Positions 7,118-17,123 of a stretch of DNA of 64,000 nucleotides are shown one piece after another. The notes beneath the pieces are model-generated. The model made no database searches. It worked only from the letters and a program-made list of their open reading frames with translations, and had not been told where the DNA came from. Origin of the DNA: Phycisphaeraceae bacterium (GTDB lineage Bacteria; Planctomycetota; Phycisphaerae; Phycisphaerales; SM1A02); the NCBI GenBank assembly GCA_019636735.1, contig JAHBWY010000003.1, forward strand, positions 1-64,000. The letters run 5' to 3'. Position numbers and translations under genes: made by a program. Positions within the stretch are counted from its first letter, which is position 1. The number at the start of each line of letters is the position of its first letter.

Positions 7118-8944
7118 TCACATGATTAGTCCTTCCATCAGGCGCTCGAGAACAACCGTTCGCACGCGCTCCATGGGGGAGGCACTCTCGACACGAACCC
7201 TCCGCCTGGCATCGATCTCTCCGGGTGACTCAAAGCGGGCCGCCATCGACTGCATCACCGCGACATCGGCGTCAGAGACCTCCTGCGCATCGTGCACCCG
7301 GTGCTCAAGCCGACGCCTGAGCTCCATGAGTGGAGCGACACACTCGACAACGATCCACGGCACGGTGGCGGTCGCCGACGCTGGTGCGCGATCGTGAGCA
7401 CCGGGAGCTCGCTTCTGCCGTCGCTCGACTGCCGATCCGGCAGTGGCGGCCGAGAGCATCGAGACGGTCTCCCTCGCCATCGCCCGAAGCTCCGCCGTGG
7501 GGAACGCCGCGTCCACAATCACATGGCGTCCGCACCGGATCGCCTCGGCGGCCATCGTCAAGAGCTCCGAGTAGACGCGCGTGGTGACCGATGCCTCGTA
7601 CAGCGACGCATCGCCTCGCGCCGTCGGTGGCAGCCCCGCTTGCTGCTTGCGATGCTCATCGCTCCGCAGCACCACCGCTCGCAACGGTCCGGCCAATCCA
7701 CGCGCCACGGTGCTCTTTCCGCTTCCTGGAAGCCCGCACATCAGGACGAGTGACGGCGGCAGCGCATAACCGACCGCCAGATGCAGGAAGCGAAGCGACT
7801 CGCCCTTCGCCCCTCGCATGCGCTCGACCATCGCCCGCACGAGCGCATCATGCAGTCGATACCAGGTCTGGGGAACGAGAAAGTCGCGCTCATGATCGGC
7901 ATCTTGGGGGTCGCGCGCCACCTCATCGAGGTACGCGTGAGTCACCCGCTCCGCGAGATCGGCGCGCCCGTGCGCATCGAGGTCCATCGCGAGAAACGCC
8001 ATTTCCGCGCTCGTGTCCCGGACGCGCAGTTCGCGGGAGAAGTCGATGCAGTCAAACGCCGTGGGCGCTCCGGGCACCATGCAGATGTTGCGAGAGTGAA
8101 GGTCGCCGTGGCCGTCGACCACGCATCCGCGAGCCCTTCGCGACTCAAGGAGCGGCATGATGTCATCCAGCATGATCAACGCCCGTCGGCTCACGAACTC
8201 GATGAGCGTCGTGGTGTCGCCGCTCGAACAGTTCGTTGCCTCCTCCACGGGAGCCTTGGCCGCCCCAGCCTCCGCCACTTGAGCGGTGACCACATGAGCC
8301 TCGGGCACTTGAGCCTCAGCCAAATCAGCCTCGGCCGTGCGCGGCTCCCAGCTCGCGAGCGCGGCGAGCGTCTTCGAAAGAGCCAGACGCACGCGCTCGG
8401 GGGTGCGCAGCGACGCAAGGTCCCCGCCGCGCGGGGCCGTGCGATGAAAGCGGGCCAGGTGGCGCGCCAGCAGCTCAAGCTCGGCTTCAACGCGGCGGTC
8501 CACCCGCCCTTCATCGAGCAGCCGGTTCAGCATCCACTCCGCCGGAAGCGCGCGCATCACCACGCACCAGTCGATCACCCGGCCGCTGGTGCCCGATGGC
8601 GGCCAGTCGAGTTGCAGCAGTGAGGATGCACCGAGGTCACCGGCGGCCGCGGCGCAGGGGTGTTCATCCATCGTCCGCAGCGCCGCGACCCCCAGGTAGA
8701 CCGCCGGTGCAAGGCGGGCATTCAGGACGACCTCATCGCGCACATGGGCCTGCCGCGCGTCGAGCGAGCGATGATCGACGAAACCGAGGTCGAGCCATCG
8801 CTTGAACTTGAAGACCAGTTCGGCCGTGATGAACACCCGCGACAGGTGCGTCGTCTCCACTCTGACCGCGTGCTCGTCGACACCAACCGCGCGGGCCACG
8901 GCGGCCTTGAGCGCCTCATCCGATGGCTCAGTCAGCGGACTCAT
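7118..8944 (-). CDS. APH-like kinase fused to a P-loop kinase/ATPase
   Basis: A 608-residue fusion. The N-terminal ~375 residues are an aminoglycoside-phosphotransferase-like (COG2187-type) domain with the catalytic loop DGHGDLHSRNI and the metal-binding IDFS. The C-terminal ~210 residues are a zeta-toxin/gluconate-kinase-like P-loop domain (COG0645) with Walker A GLPGSGKST and a DAAFP segment. Between the APH lobes lies an Ala/Glu-rich insertion built on a loose five-residue unit (AEAQV, AEAGA and similar, about residues 210-245). Such fusions are widespread in bacteria and their substrate is not known. The phosphodiesterase gene lies 82 bases upstream on the same strand, so co-transcription is possible. 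Confidence 0.85.
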   Translation of the reverse strand: MSPLTEPSDEALKAAVARAVGVDEHAVRVETTHLSRVFITAELVFKFKRWLDLGFVDHRSLDARQAHVRDEVVLNARLAPAVYLGVAALRTMDEHPCAAAAGDLGASSLLQLDWPPSGTSGRVIDWCVVMRALPAEWMLNRLLDEGRVDRRVEAELELLARHLARFHRTAPRGGDLASLRTPERVRLALSKTLAALASWEPRTAEADLAEAQVPEAHVVTAQVAEAGAAKAPVEEATNCSSGDTTTLIEFVSRRALIMLDDIMPLLESRRARGCVVDGHGDLHSRNICMVPGAPTAFDCIDFSRELRVRDTSAEMAFLAMDLDAHGRADLAERVTHAYLDEVARDPQDADHERDFLVPQTWYRLHDALVRAMVERMRGAKGESLRFLHLAVGYALPPSLVLMCGLPGSGKSTVARGLAGPLRAVVLRSDEHRKQQAGLPPTARGDASLYEASVTTRVYSELLTMAAEAIRCGRHVIVDAAFPTAELRAMARETVSMLSAATAGSAVERRQKRAPGAHDRAPASATATVPWIVVECVAPLMELRRRLEHRVHDAQEVSDADVAVMQSMAARFESPGEIDARRRVRVESASPMERVRTVVLERLMEGLIM

Positions 8945-9026
8945 CTGATGGTCCTGCGATCCTCCGTTCCGATGGTACCGCCAGCCAGCTCATCCGCCGG
9001 TTCACTCAGGGCCATCGTCTGAAGGC

Positions 9027-10403
9027 TCAATCCGCAGGCTCATCGTGGCCATCGGGCGCCGTCGCGACCGGCGAACCGGCGATACGCGCACTGGGCGAGG
9101 TCGCCACCGCAGTTGTGTCAGGTCGAACCACGCGCCACGCCTCGCCCTCTGAGACAACGGCGAGTGGCGTCGCGCCGCCGATGGAACTCCCGTCAATCGT
9201 CGGAAGTCCAAGGAGTGCCAGACACAGATTGCCCGCGTCTCCGTTGCGGATAGGAGGCAAGCCGATTCCGATCTCTGGATTCTCCAGTGGACTTGGTCGC
9301 ACCCGCGACTGCGCGTTGAGCTTGTAGAGATCGGACGGCGCTCGATCTTCGCCCAGCCAGACGAGGAACGGAATGATGAAGTTGCACGGCGCGTCGGGGT
9401 TCGTGTGCGTCTTCGCGGGGTCGCCGCCGCCATGGTCGGTGGTGATGACCAGCGCCGTCGAGCCGCGAAGAGCGGGGTTGGACTCGATGTGTGCGATCAG
9501 TCGCGACATCCACGCGTCCACGCGGGCCATCGTGCGCAGATAGTGCGAGCCTGGAGTCAGATCCCACTCTTCGGCGTGACCGGCGGTGTCCGGTTCGGCG
9601 ATGTGAAGAAAGTCCAGCGTGCGCCGATCCTGCGAGGCGAGCCGCGTGAGCCGCGCCATCAGCGCTTCAACAAGATCCTCGCTCGACTCGGCGTGGAGGA
9701 AGGCATCGATCTTCGCGCGGCCGTTGTTCTCTCCGGTGCGGTCCTTGGCGCCGCGCGCGCTGCCGTAGGTCTGCTGGAGGAGCCAGAACTTCGTCTTGCC
9801 TGTCGACAGGGAGGTCGCCAGGCCGTGGTCGTGCGCGACATCGAACATGCTGGGGACATACCGATTCGCCCGATCGTGAATCGTGCCGCCATGCTTCGGC
9901 CCGGGCGGTTCGTCGTTGCGCAGCCATGCGTGTTCGGCCGCGTGCAGGCCTGTCACCATCGCGACATGATTGGGAAGCGTGACGGTGAAGTCCGGATCGG
10001 TCCGTGCCTCGAGCGTGTGCGGTCCGCGCATCAGGCGAGCCATCGAAGGCAGCGTCTCGATGATGGGTGACTTCAGAACATCGGCGTGCACGCCGTCGAT
10101 GCTGATGAGGATCACATGCGGAAAGGCGTCCGGTCGTGCCGCGGCCGCGGCCCGTGCGGCTGCTCTGGCGCGCTCCTCGGCGGTCGGCGGCGTGGCGTTC
10201 TCGGAGGCGGCCTCAGGTGATGCCGGAGTTGGATCGGATGCCACCGGCGCTCCGCCGACACCCCGGCGCCCTCCGACGCGTTGGCGCCCGCCAGCATCCT
10301 GGCGTGCATCAGCAATCTGAAGTTCGCCCGCAACCTGGAGTTCGCCGATCGGGCCACTGCTCGCCGACACGAACAACGAAAGCGCAAGAAGGAGTGTCGT
10401 CAT
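9027..10403 (-). CDS. Exported type I phosphodiesterase / nucleotide pyrophosphatase-family hydrolase
   Basis: A 458-residue protein from the ATG at 10403, chosen because a clean signal peptide (MTTLLLALSLFVSASSG) starts there; a longer frame upstream lacks this. After a low-complexity linker, the alkaline-phosphatase-superfamily fold shows its metal and nucleophile residues: LISIDGV (metal Asp), DFTVTLPNH (nucleophilic Thr), HIAEPDTAGH (Asp, His) and TTDHGGG (Asp, His), with a further His in KTHTNP. These enzymes cleave phosphodiester or pyrophosphate bonds outside the cytoplasm; the substrate here cannot be told. The gene is divergent from the large exported protein starting at 10700. Confidence 0.85.
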   Translation of the reverse strand: MTTLLLALSLFVSASSGPIGELQVAGELQIADARQDAGGRQRVGGRRGVGGAPVASDPTPASPEAASENATPPTAEERARAAARAAAAARPDAFPHVILISIDGVHADVLKSPIIETLPSMARLMRGPHTLEARTDPDFTVTLPNHVAMVTGLHAAEHAWLRNDEPPGPKHGGTIHDRANRYVPSMFDVAHDHGLATSLSTGKTKFWLLQQTYGSARGAKDRTGENNGRAKIDAFLHAESSEDLVEALMARLTRLASQDRRTLDFLHIAEPDTAGHAEEWDLTPGSHYLRTMARVDAWMSRLIAHIESNPALRGSTALVITTDHGGGDPAKTHTNPDAPCNFIIPFLVWLGEDRAPSDLYKLNAQSRVRPSPLENPEIGIGLPPIRNGDAGNLCLALLGLPTIDGSSIGGATPLAVVSEGEAWRVVRPDTTAVATSPSARIAGSPVATAPDGHDEPAD

Positions 10404-10699
10404 GGCGCCACACGGTAGGTCATCCGCGCAAGGAATCGGTGAGTCCCGTTTCAATCCGCATCGATCCGGCGCGGGGCAGCCATCGTCACATTCGCCTCAG
10501 CATGCCGCAAGCCACTGCACGGCACGCGCGAGCGCGGTGCGCCTGTGCGGAAGGACCACCACGATCGGAGATCGGCTGCCCAAGCAGCCGGCATTGGCCC
10601 TGGTCGGTCCTCGGGTGTTCATGCACTCCGCATGGCCATCTGTACACTGTGAGCCCACGAAGGGGCGAAACTCATACCTTCAGTTCCCAAGGAGGGACC
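10404..10699. promoter_or_regulatory. Divergent intergenic region
   Basis: This 296-base gap separates two divergent exported-protein genes and must hold both promoters. A short hairpin GGCTGCCCAAGCAGCC lies near 10572. A TACACT hexamer at about 10646 is a possible -10 for the rightward gene, about 50 bases before its start, without a good -35. The ribosome-binding site AAGGAGGG at 10689 is strong. Confidence 0.35.
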
Positions 10700-12967
10700 A
10701 TGGGGCACGAAGCGATTTCAGCGGAGGGGTGGAACGGGCACCATCGACAGCGGTCGGGCGCGAGGAGCGCTCTCGCGGCTGCCATGGCGGGCATTCTCGG
10801 CAGTGCTGCACCTGCGTGGAGTGGCGCCGCAGTTTCGCCACAGGGGCAGGAGCAGGAGCAGGCGGCTCCCGCGCCGTTTCTGACCATCTATGCCGCAGGA
10901 GTCGAGAGCCTTCTTCGAAGTCCGAAGGACGCGTGGCTGCGTGGGGCGATCGAACGCATCGAGACCCAGGGAGTGCAACTTCCCCCGGACCTCGCCGCCC
11001 AGTTCAACGCCACTCCGCAGAATCGAGTCATGGTGAAGCTCGTGCGCGATCTGCTCACCACTCGAATCATCGGATCGCTCGCGCTCACCGGAGATGACGC
11101 AGAGGAGCCGCCGATCCCCCGGGGGCAGATCGCCTTTCTTGGCAACAGCCGTCGCCCGGGGGCGGACCTTGAACCGAACATGATCGACGCGATGCGGCTG
11201 TCGGGGCTCTGGTCGAACTTCAAGCCCGTGCCTGGCGCGGCGGGACTCTTCAGCTTCGATCAGGCGGGCTCGCCCACCGTTTACTTCGGATCTGGTCCGG
11301 GCGGTGACGGGTCCATCACCTCGCTCAGCGTGGGCATGCGGCCGGTTGAACCAGTGCTCGACTTCACCCGATTCGGAGTGCCCGCAACGCTGCAACCGCA
11401 GGGCGTCTTCGAACTCGACTTCACCCCTCTGCAGTCGCTCCTTGGCCTTGGTGCGGCCATGATGCCACAAGGGCCAGATGGTCGCTCGCCCCTCGAAACA
11501 CTCGGCCTTCTGAGCCGAACGCCGATGATCTTTCGCGCCGCCGCGACCAACGATGGTGTTGAAGGTCGCATCCAGGCGCGCCTCGTCAACGCCGTGCCCG
11601 CGATGCAACTTGAGTCAGCGGCGAATGGCCGCACACTGGGGGCGAAGGAGCTGCGGTGGATTCCCGCCGACGCGCAGTGGGCTGCAATGGCGCGCATCGA
11701 TCTGCCGAGGGCCTTCAATCAGCTCGTTGATCAATACAACCTTCAGGCGGCGCTCTGGGGCGACGACGAGGACTTCATGGATGATGATGAGAGCAGCGCC
11801 CTGCTCGGCGTAGCCGACCAATGGACGAAGGAGAACCTCGGCCTCGATCTGCGACGAGACATCATCGCGCCGCTCGGCGACATGGTCGCGTACCAGACGA
11901 GCGTCTCGATGGGCGGCGGTGTTTTTGGCTCCGCGGTCATTGTCGGCCTCCGTGATGCGGCCACCATGCAACGCTCGATTGAGCGACTCAGCACCTTGCT
12001 TGCCGCCGATTCCTCGGCTTCGAACTCCGGCCTCGGTCTGCGAGCCCGCTCGGTCCCGGGCACGAGGGCCTTCTACTCCTTCTCACTGGCGGGCCTTCCG
12101 ATTCCCTTCCAGATCGTGATCGGCATGACGGACGACGCGATGGTGATCGGCTTTATGCCGCAGACTGTGACGGCGGCAATCGCACAGGCGTCGAATCCCA
12201 CCTCGATCGCGACGAGCCCCGCGCTCGCTCCGCTCGGTGGAGCAAAGGCACTCGAGAACGCCCATGCGCTCCTGTGGTTCGACGCCGCGTCGAGCGTGCA
12301 GGCGGGCTATGGAACGCTGCTCGGAGTGGCGACCGCAATCGACAGCGCGCTCCTTCCGCAGGCGGGGGCTCCAACGCCGATCGCGACCACCGTGCCGCCC
12401 CTCGCCGAACTCGCCAGAGGCGTTCGGCCGAGTCTGCTGGTCGGTCGCATCGACGGCAATGACCTCACATGGGACTATCGCTGCGACGGCAGCTTCACCG
12501 TTCAACTGGCAGCCTGGGGATCGCTGGTCGGTGGTGGATTCACTCCCATGTCCATGGCCCTTGCTTCCGCAGTGCTCTCTGCGAGAGCGGTGGATCGGGC
12601 CGCATCCGTGGCTGAGACCAGAGGGGGCGCTCGGGACATGCAGCCAGCGACGGAGCTTCGACAGCTCGGAATGGGAATCATGTCCTTCGCCGCCAGTCGC
12701 GAGTTCCAGTTCCCCGCGACGCTTGATGAGCTCGTGGCAGCCGGAGCCGTCAAGCAACTGCCACGATCCAGACGAGACGCTCCAGGACTCAACGGCAGGA
12801 TCGAGTACCGGGCGCCAGCGCCTTCGGAGGCCTTCAACTCGGAACTCCCCATGCTCTGGGAGGGCTACGACTTCTGGCCGGACGGCGGGATCCTTGTGGT
12901 CTTCGCCGATCTCAGCCTCAGGAGAATCACAGACGAGCAGGACTTCAGGGGGATGCCCGACCGCTGA
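10700..12967 (+). CDS. Large exported protein of unknown function
   Basis: A 755-residue protein starting at the ATG at 10700 behind AAGGAGGG. The frame stays open far upstream but without coding features, so the short form is preferred. A hydrophobic stretch near residues 22-40 ending in PAWSGA is a likely signal sequence. The body (LRSPKDAWLRGAIERI, then LDFTRFGVPATLQPQGVFELDF, then QTVTAAIAQASNP) has the look of DUF3352-type secreted proteins: alternating beta/alpha with no catalytic motif. The C-terminal ~130 residues include a short helical region and a pilin/general-secretion-like segment (RQLGMGIMSFAASREFQFPATLDELVAAG). The next gene, also exported, begins 86 bases later. Confidence 0.65.
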   Translation: MGHEAISAEGWNGHHRQRSGARSALAAAMAGILGSAAPAWSGAAVSPQGQEQEQAAPAPFLTIYAAGVESLLRSPKDAWLRGAIERIETQGVQLPPDLAAQFNATPQNRVMVKLVRDLLTTRIIGSLALTGDDAEEPPIPRGQIAFLGNSRRPGADLEPNMIDAMRLSGLWSNFKPVPGAAGLFSFDQAGSPTVYFGSGPGGDGSITSLSVGMRPVEPVLDFTRFGVPATLQPQGVFELDFTPLQSLLGLGAAMMPQGPDGRSPLETLGLLSRTPMIFRAAATNDGVEGRIQARLVNAVPAMQLESAANGRTLGAKELRWIPADAQWAAMARIDLPRAFNQLVDQYNLQAALWGDDEDFMDDDESSALLGVADQWTKENLGLDLRRDIIAPLGDMVAYQTSVSMGGGVFGSAVIVGLRDAATMQRSIERLSTLLAADSSASNSGLGLRARSVPGTRAFYSFSLAGLPIPFQIVIGMTDDAMVIGFMPQTVTAAIAQASNPTSIATSPALAPLGGAKALENAHALLWFDAASSVQAGYGTLLGVATAIDSALLPQAGAPTPIATTVPPLAELARGVRPSLLVGRIDGNDLTWDYRCDGSFTVQLAAWGSLVGGGFTPMSMALASAVLSARAVDRAASVAETRGGARDMQPATELRQLGMGIMSFAASREFQFPATLDELVAAGAVKQLPRSRRDAPGLNGRIEYRAPAPSEAFNSELPMLWEGYDFWPDGGILVVFADLSLRRITDEQDFRGMPDR

Positions 12968-13053
12968 CACCCAGACGGGCGGCAGATCCTCCGACCCCGC
13001 AGAGTCGCCCATCCGCGCGTACGCTGTCGCCAATCCACTGAGGAGCTACATCC

Positions 13054-14076
13054 ATGCGTGTGTCGTCCTGCTGGTCTCTTCATGCTGTCATTGGCGCCGG
13101 GATTCTCTTCATCGCATCGACCACCGACGCGCTGGCGAGACAGAGCGCGGGGACCGTCGCGGCCGCTGCAGGGGCGCGAGCGGCAGCGGCATCACCGGCG
13201 GATGCCAGATCGGGCACGCCGTTCGTGCTCGCTGTGGAACAGCGTGTGAAGCTCGAGCCGCCGGAATGGGACACGCTGGAGCTGAGAGAACTTGAAGCGC
13301 GAATCGTGAACGCCACCTCGGATGCCTGGCGCGCTGAACTCGAGGCGCAGGCCGCGGTACTGCGCGAGCGCATGGATCGAGATGGCGCGTGCGTCCTCCT
13401 CGGGCGCTCGGCCGCACGCGGCGACGCTGGCGGGCGACCGACGGCCGTCTTCGTGCCTGCAGGCATGAGCGGATGGGAAGCCGAGCGAGGCAGCACAGTG
13501 CGCGTGACACCCTCCGCACGGCCGTGGCCGTCATTGGGGCTTGGCCTGGCCGCGCAGGCGTTCCCGGAGTTGCGAACATTCGGCACGGAGGCTCGTCCCG
13601 GATTCGTGGCCTCGGCCATCGAGATCGTGACTCGGAGTGACACGGCTCCGGGCGCGGCCGGCGCCACCACCGAGTCGGTGATCAGGGCGATCCCGGGCCG
13701 CGACAAGTCGCCGTGGACGCGAGCAGTGGCTTCGCCACGCACCGAAAGCGCGTCGCTTCAAGTGGAAGGTGGCCCGGAGTCGGGGCCGATCCTGAACGGG
13801 CGCGTGCCGATGTCCATCACTGTGCGAAACGCAGGAGTCCAGGCTCTTCCGCCGAGTGAGGTCTTCTTCGAATTCATGGATGCCTCGGGCAATCTCATTC
13901 ATCGAGAGTTCCAATGGGTCACACCGCAGCGGGCCGCGGCCCTCGAGGCGCGGCTGCCAGCGCTTGCGCCGGGTGCCGTGGCCACCATCGAAACGCCCGT
14001 TCCACCGGAGATCGCCGCGCAGGCGCGCTCCTGCCGAGTGCTGATCCTGAGGTTCCTCTCCGGGGTGCCCCGCTGA
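13054..14076 (+). CDS. Exported hypothetical protein
   Basis: A 340-residue protein with an N-terminal signal peptide (about residues 1-28, ending ALARQ), an alanine-rich linker, then two beta-rich regions. The last ~100 residues (NGRVPMSITVRNAGVQALPPSEVFFEF ... LPALAPGAVATIETPVPPEI) look like an Ig-like or CARDB-type domain often used in extracellular adhesion or assembly. GGAG lies upstream of the ATG with about 8 bases of spacing. It follows another exported protein on the same strand and may be co-transcribed with it. I do not recognise a family. Confidence 0.6.
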   Translation: MRVSSCWSLHAVIGAGILFIASTTDALARQSAGTVAAAAGARAAAASPADARSGTPFVLAVEQRVKLEPPEWDTLELRELEARIVNATSDAWRAELEAQAAVLRERMDRDGACVLLGRSAARGDAGGRPTAVFVPAGMSGWEAERGSTVRVTPSARPWPSLGLGLAAQAFPELRTFGTEARPGFVASAIEIVTRSDTAPGAAGATTESVIRAIPGRDKSPWTRAVASPRTESASLQVEGGPESGPILNGRVPMSITVRNAGVQALPPSEVFFEFMDASGNLIHREFQWVTPQRAAALEARLPALAPGAVATIETPVPPEIAAQARSCRVLILRFLSGVPR

Positions 14077-14125
14077 CAGAAGGGTGATGGAGGCGCACCC
14101 TCGCCGCCGCGTGATGCGGCGATGA

Positions 14126-15559
14126 GTGACGCCTCGACTCCGCCATCGCACTCTTGCTGTGCCCGCCCAGCGATCGACCATCCTTGCGGTTGTCGTTGCC
14201 GCGCTCGGCTACTTCGTTGACATCTTCGACCTGCTCCTCTTTGCACTGGTGCGACGCGAGTCGCTGCTCGATGTGCTCGGACCGCAGATCGCCGAGCTCC
14301 GCGCGGAGCTCGAGGTGCGCTTCGCCGAGATCGTCGATGTGGCGCAGCGCGAGGCTGCGATTGATCTCGCCGTCGACACCTTCCTGCGCAACTGGGGAGC
14401 GTGGCTTGACAATGTGCTCCAGACGACCGGCCTGCTCGTCGGTGGACTCGTCTGGGGCATCATTGCCGATCGACGCGGCCGACTCGCCGTGCTCTTCGGC
14501 TCGATTCTCTGCTATTCGGTGGCCAACCTTCTCAATGGGCTCATCACCGATGTCGATCGAAACGGGCTCTTCGGCTTCATGCATCTGTTCGGAGTCGGAA
14601 CGGCGATCGGCCAATACGAAGTGCTCCGCTTTGTCGCCGGTTTCGGCCTGGCTGGAGAACTCGGCGCAGGTGTCACCCTGGTGGCGGAGCTCGTCTCGAA
14701 GGAGAATCGCGGCTACGCGACGACGCTGATTGCCACGGTCGGCATTCTCGGCGCAGTCGCGGGCTACTTCGTCACGCAGGTGACCGAATGGCGCACCGCG
14801 TTCATCATCGGCGGCGTGCTCGGGCTCGGACTGCTGGCCCTTCGCGTGGGTGTGGTCGAGAGTGGCATGTTCCACCAGGCGCAGCAGCGGCAGGTGCGCG
14901 GGCGCGGCGCATTCTGGCTTCTCTTCTGGCCGCCTGAACGACTGGTGCGCTACGCGAGCGTGGTGCTGCTGGCTGTTCCGATCTGGTTCGTGGTGGGCAC
15001 GCTCGTCAAGTACGCCGATCTCCTCGGTGGCTCGATGGGACTTGTGGGTGAGAACAAGCCTTCGCCCGGACTTGCGGTGATGTGGTGCTATGTGGGGTTG
15101 GCCGGGGGCGATCTCGCGAGCGGCCTCCTGAGCCAGTTCATTCGATCAAGACGCGGAGCGATTCTCATCTTCCATGGCCTGACCGGGCTCGCAATGCTCG
15201 CGTACTTCACCCTCGCGCCGAGAAGCGTTGAACTCTTCTACGGCGTGGTGGTCGCGCTCGGCTTCGCGTGCGGCTACTGGGCGGTCTTCGTCACGAGTGC
15301 GGCGGAGCAGTTCGGAACCAACCTTCGCGCCACGGCCGCGACGACCGCACCGAATGTGGTGCGCTGGTCTGCCGCCGGCAGCTTCCTGCTGTGGCACTGG
15401 CTCGAAGGGTGGATCGCCGCCATGCCCGGCCGTACGCAGGCGGAGGCGACCTGGATGGCGGCGGCGGTGGGCGGGGCGCTCGTCCTGACGATCGCGCTCG
15501 TGGCGCTCGGCGGCATTCGCGAGACCTTTGGCATCTCCCTCGACTACGAGGAGGAGTAG
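14126..15559 (+). CDS. MFS transporter
   Basis: A 477-residue membrane protein from a GTG at 14126, with about 12 hydrophobic spans. The first span (LAVVVAALGYFVDIFDLLLFALV) resembles sugar-phosphate or metabolite:proton symporters of the major facilitator superfamily. The cytoplasmic loop between helices 2 and 3 carries GIIADRRGRLAVLFGS, the MFS signature. A 70-residue charged insertion (about 45-95, LRAELEVRFAEIVDVAQ) between helices 1 and 2 is longer than usual and helical. Another conserved region is GELGAGVTLVAELVSKENRG. The substrate cannot be inferred. The gene stands alone between exported proteins. Confidence 0.85.
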   Translation: MTPRLRHRTLAVPAQRSTILAVVVAALGYFVDIFDLLLFALVRRESLLDVLGPQIAELRAELEVRFAEIVDVAQREAAIDLAVDTFLRNWGAWLDNVLQTTGLLVGGLVWGIIADRRGRLAVLFGSILCYSVANLLNGLITDVDRNGLFGFMHLFGVGTAIGQYEVLRFVAGFGLAGELGAGVTLVAELVSKENRGYATTLIATVGILGAVAGYFVTQVTEWRTAFIIGGVLGLGLLALRVGVVESGMFHQAQQRQVRGRGAFWLLFWPPERLVRYASVVLLAVPIWFVVGTLVKYADLLGGSMGLVGENKPSPGLAVMWCYVGLAGGDLASGLLSQFIRSRRGAILIFHGLTGLAMLAYFTLAPRSVELFYGVVVALGFACGYWAVFVTSAAEQFGTNLRATAATTAPNVVRWSAAGSFLLWHWLEGWIAAMPGRTQAEATWMAAAVGGALVLTIALVALGGIRETFGISLDYEEE

Positions 15560-15770
15560 CGGGGGAGTCATGTCCAAGTGCGGTCGGCCTTCGAGACCGT
15601 TTGGCTTCGTCGCTCGCTCAGGATTCTCTGAGGGCGCGACGCCGGGCGGCACCCGCGGGGAGTGGCGGCGGGCCCATGAATCTCCCGGGGGACTCGGGTG
15701 CTTGGGGCCAGAAGGGCTCATCGGCTCCCACAATGGTGCGGTGAGAGCACGGCCCCGGTATCGTGAATGC

Positions 15771-17123
15771 ATGCACGCCACTGCGTCGGCTGAATGGAGC
15801 ATGGGGTGCCGGGGCCGCGAGGCCGCGCGGCGCGTGTTCGCGGCGCTCCGTGTCGTGGTCGCGGCGATCTTGTCGGTCATGCCTGTCAGGGCGTTCATGC
15901 CGGCGATGTCATTCACGGTGGCCGTTGCGATCGTGGTTGTTGCAGCCATGGGCACCGCCACAACCGCGAGTGCAGCCGCCGCGAAGATCTCATCCGCGAC
16001 TGCGCAGGAGAGCGAGCGGGCTGGTGCACCGCGCGCGCTTCGTGTGATCTCCTTCAACATTCGCTTCGATACGCCGAGAGATGAGGAGCGACGGTGGCGC
16101 TTCCGCAGCCATCGCGTGATCGAGTTCCTCTCGACCTCGAGCGCCGATTTCATCGGTCTCCAGGAAGTCCTTCCCTCGCAGGGAGCCGAACTCGCCGAGG
16201 CGCTGCCCAACTACGGCGTGATCGGCCGCACGCGCGAGCGCAGTTCCGCCGAGGGCGAGGCGAATCCGATCTTCTTCGACCGCGCGAAGTGGGCGCTCGT
16301 CGAGAGTCGGACGGGGACCTTCTGGCTCTCGGAGACGCCCTCGGTTCCTGGCAGCAAGTCATGGCGATCGTCGCTTCCGCGCATCGCCACATGGGGGGTC
16401 TTTCGCGAACGACTGGGAGAGCAACGCATTCTTGTGCTCAACACGCACTGGGATCACCAGAGCCAGGAAGCTCGCGAGCAGAGCGCCGCCGTCATTGCCG
16501 AGTTCCTCGGTCAGGAGGCGGGTGACTTGCCGGTCATCGTGATGGGTGACTTCAATGTCGGACCCGCGAACCCCGCTCGCGAGCGTCTGACAGAAGGCTT
16601 CGCAGGCTCGCCGCCGCTGGTCGACACCTTCGCCGTGCTGCACCCCGGCGTCGAACGAAACACAGGCACCTATCACGGCTTCCGTGGCCACGCCTCGGGG
16701 CCGAGGATCGATGCGATCCTGGCATCGCATGCGTTCACCGTGCTGGGCGCAGAGATCGATCGTCGCGGCTCGGTGGAGGCGCCGCTCTCGGATCACTATC
16801 CGGTGGTGGCCGAACTCAGGTTGAAGTTGGCCAACGGACAAGCGGGCGATGGCGCAAGCGGTCAGGCGCCTTCGGTGAAGGGACCGAATCAGGAAGCTCC
16901 GGATTCGTCGCCGAAGCCTGGCGACACCGCGCCGACAGGGCCCCCCTCAGGTGTTCCGCCGAAGAGCGCACCGGTGACGAACCCCCCCGCGCGCGGCGAA
17001 CCCGCGCCGGCGGATCCTCCCGCACCGGCGGAACCCGCGCCGCCACCGCCGCCGCCATTCCCGCCCGTCGACGATCCGCCCGATCCGGGGCGAGTGAGCC
17101 ACGAGGCACCTGAACGCCCGTGA
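15771..17123 (+). CDS. Exported endonuclease/exonuclease/phosphatase-family hydrolase
   Basis: A 450-residue protein starting at the ATG at 15771. The N-terminal ~85 residues contain two hydrophobic stretches and end in an Ala-rich region, fitting a signal or membrane anchor. The EEP domain (about residues 85-350) shows ISFNIRFD (Asn), IGLQEV (metal Glu), NTHWDH (catalytic His), MGDFNVG (Asp, Asn) and SDHYPV (Asp-His). EEP enzymes hydrolyse phosphodiesters or phosphate esters; the export suggests an extracellular nucleic acid or phospholipid substrate. The last ~100 residues are Pro/Ala-rich and probably wall-spanning or disordered. The following gene starts at a GTG overlapping this stop (GTGA). 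Confidence 0.8.
   Translation: MHATASAEWSMGCRGREAARRVFAALRVVVAAILSVMPVRAFMPAMSFTVAVAIVVVAAMGTATTASAAAAKISSATAQESERAGAPRALRVISFNIRFDTPRDEERRWRFRSHRVIEFLSTSSADFIGLQEVLPSQGAELAEALPNYGVIGRTRERSSAEGEANPIFFDRAKWALVESRTGTFWLSETPSVPGSKSWRSSLPRIATWGVFRERLGEQRILVLNTHWDHQSQEAREQSAAVIAEFLGQEAGDLPVIVMGDFNVGPANPARERLTEGFAGSPPLVDTFAVLHPGVERNTGTYHGFRGHASGPRIDAILASHAFTVLGAEIDRRGSVEAPLSDHYPVVAELRLKLANGQAGDGASGQAPSVKGPNQEAPDSSPKPGDTAPTGPPSGVPPKSAPVTNPPARGEPAPADPPAPAEPAPPPPPPFPPVDDPPDPGRVSHEAPERP

Noticed and set aside
10136..10699. Upstream extension of the large exported protein
   Set aside because: The extension overlaps the divergent phosphodiesterase gene and its promoter region. The ATG at 10700 has a strong ribosome-binding site and precedes the signal sequence.
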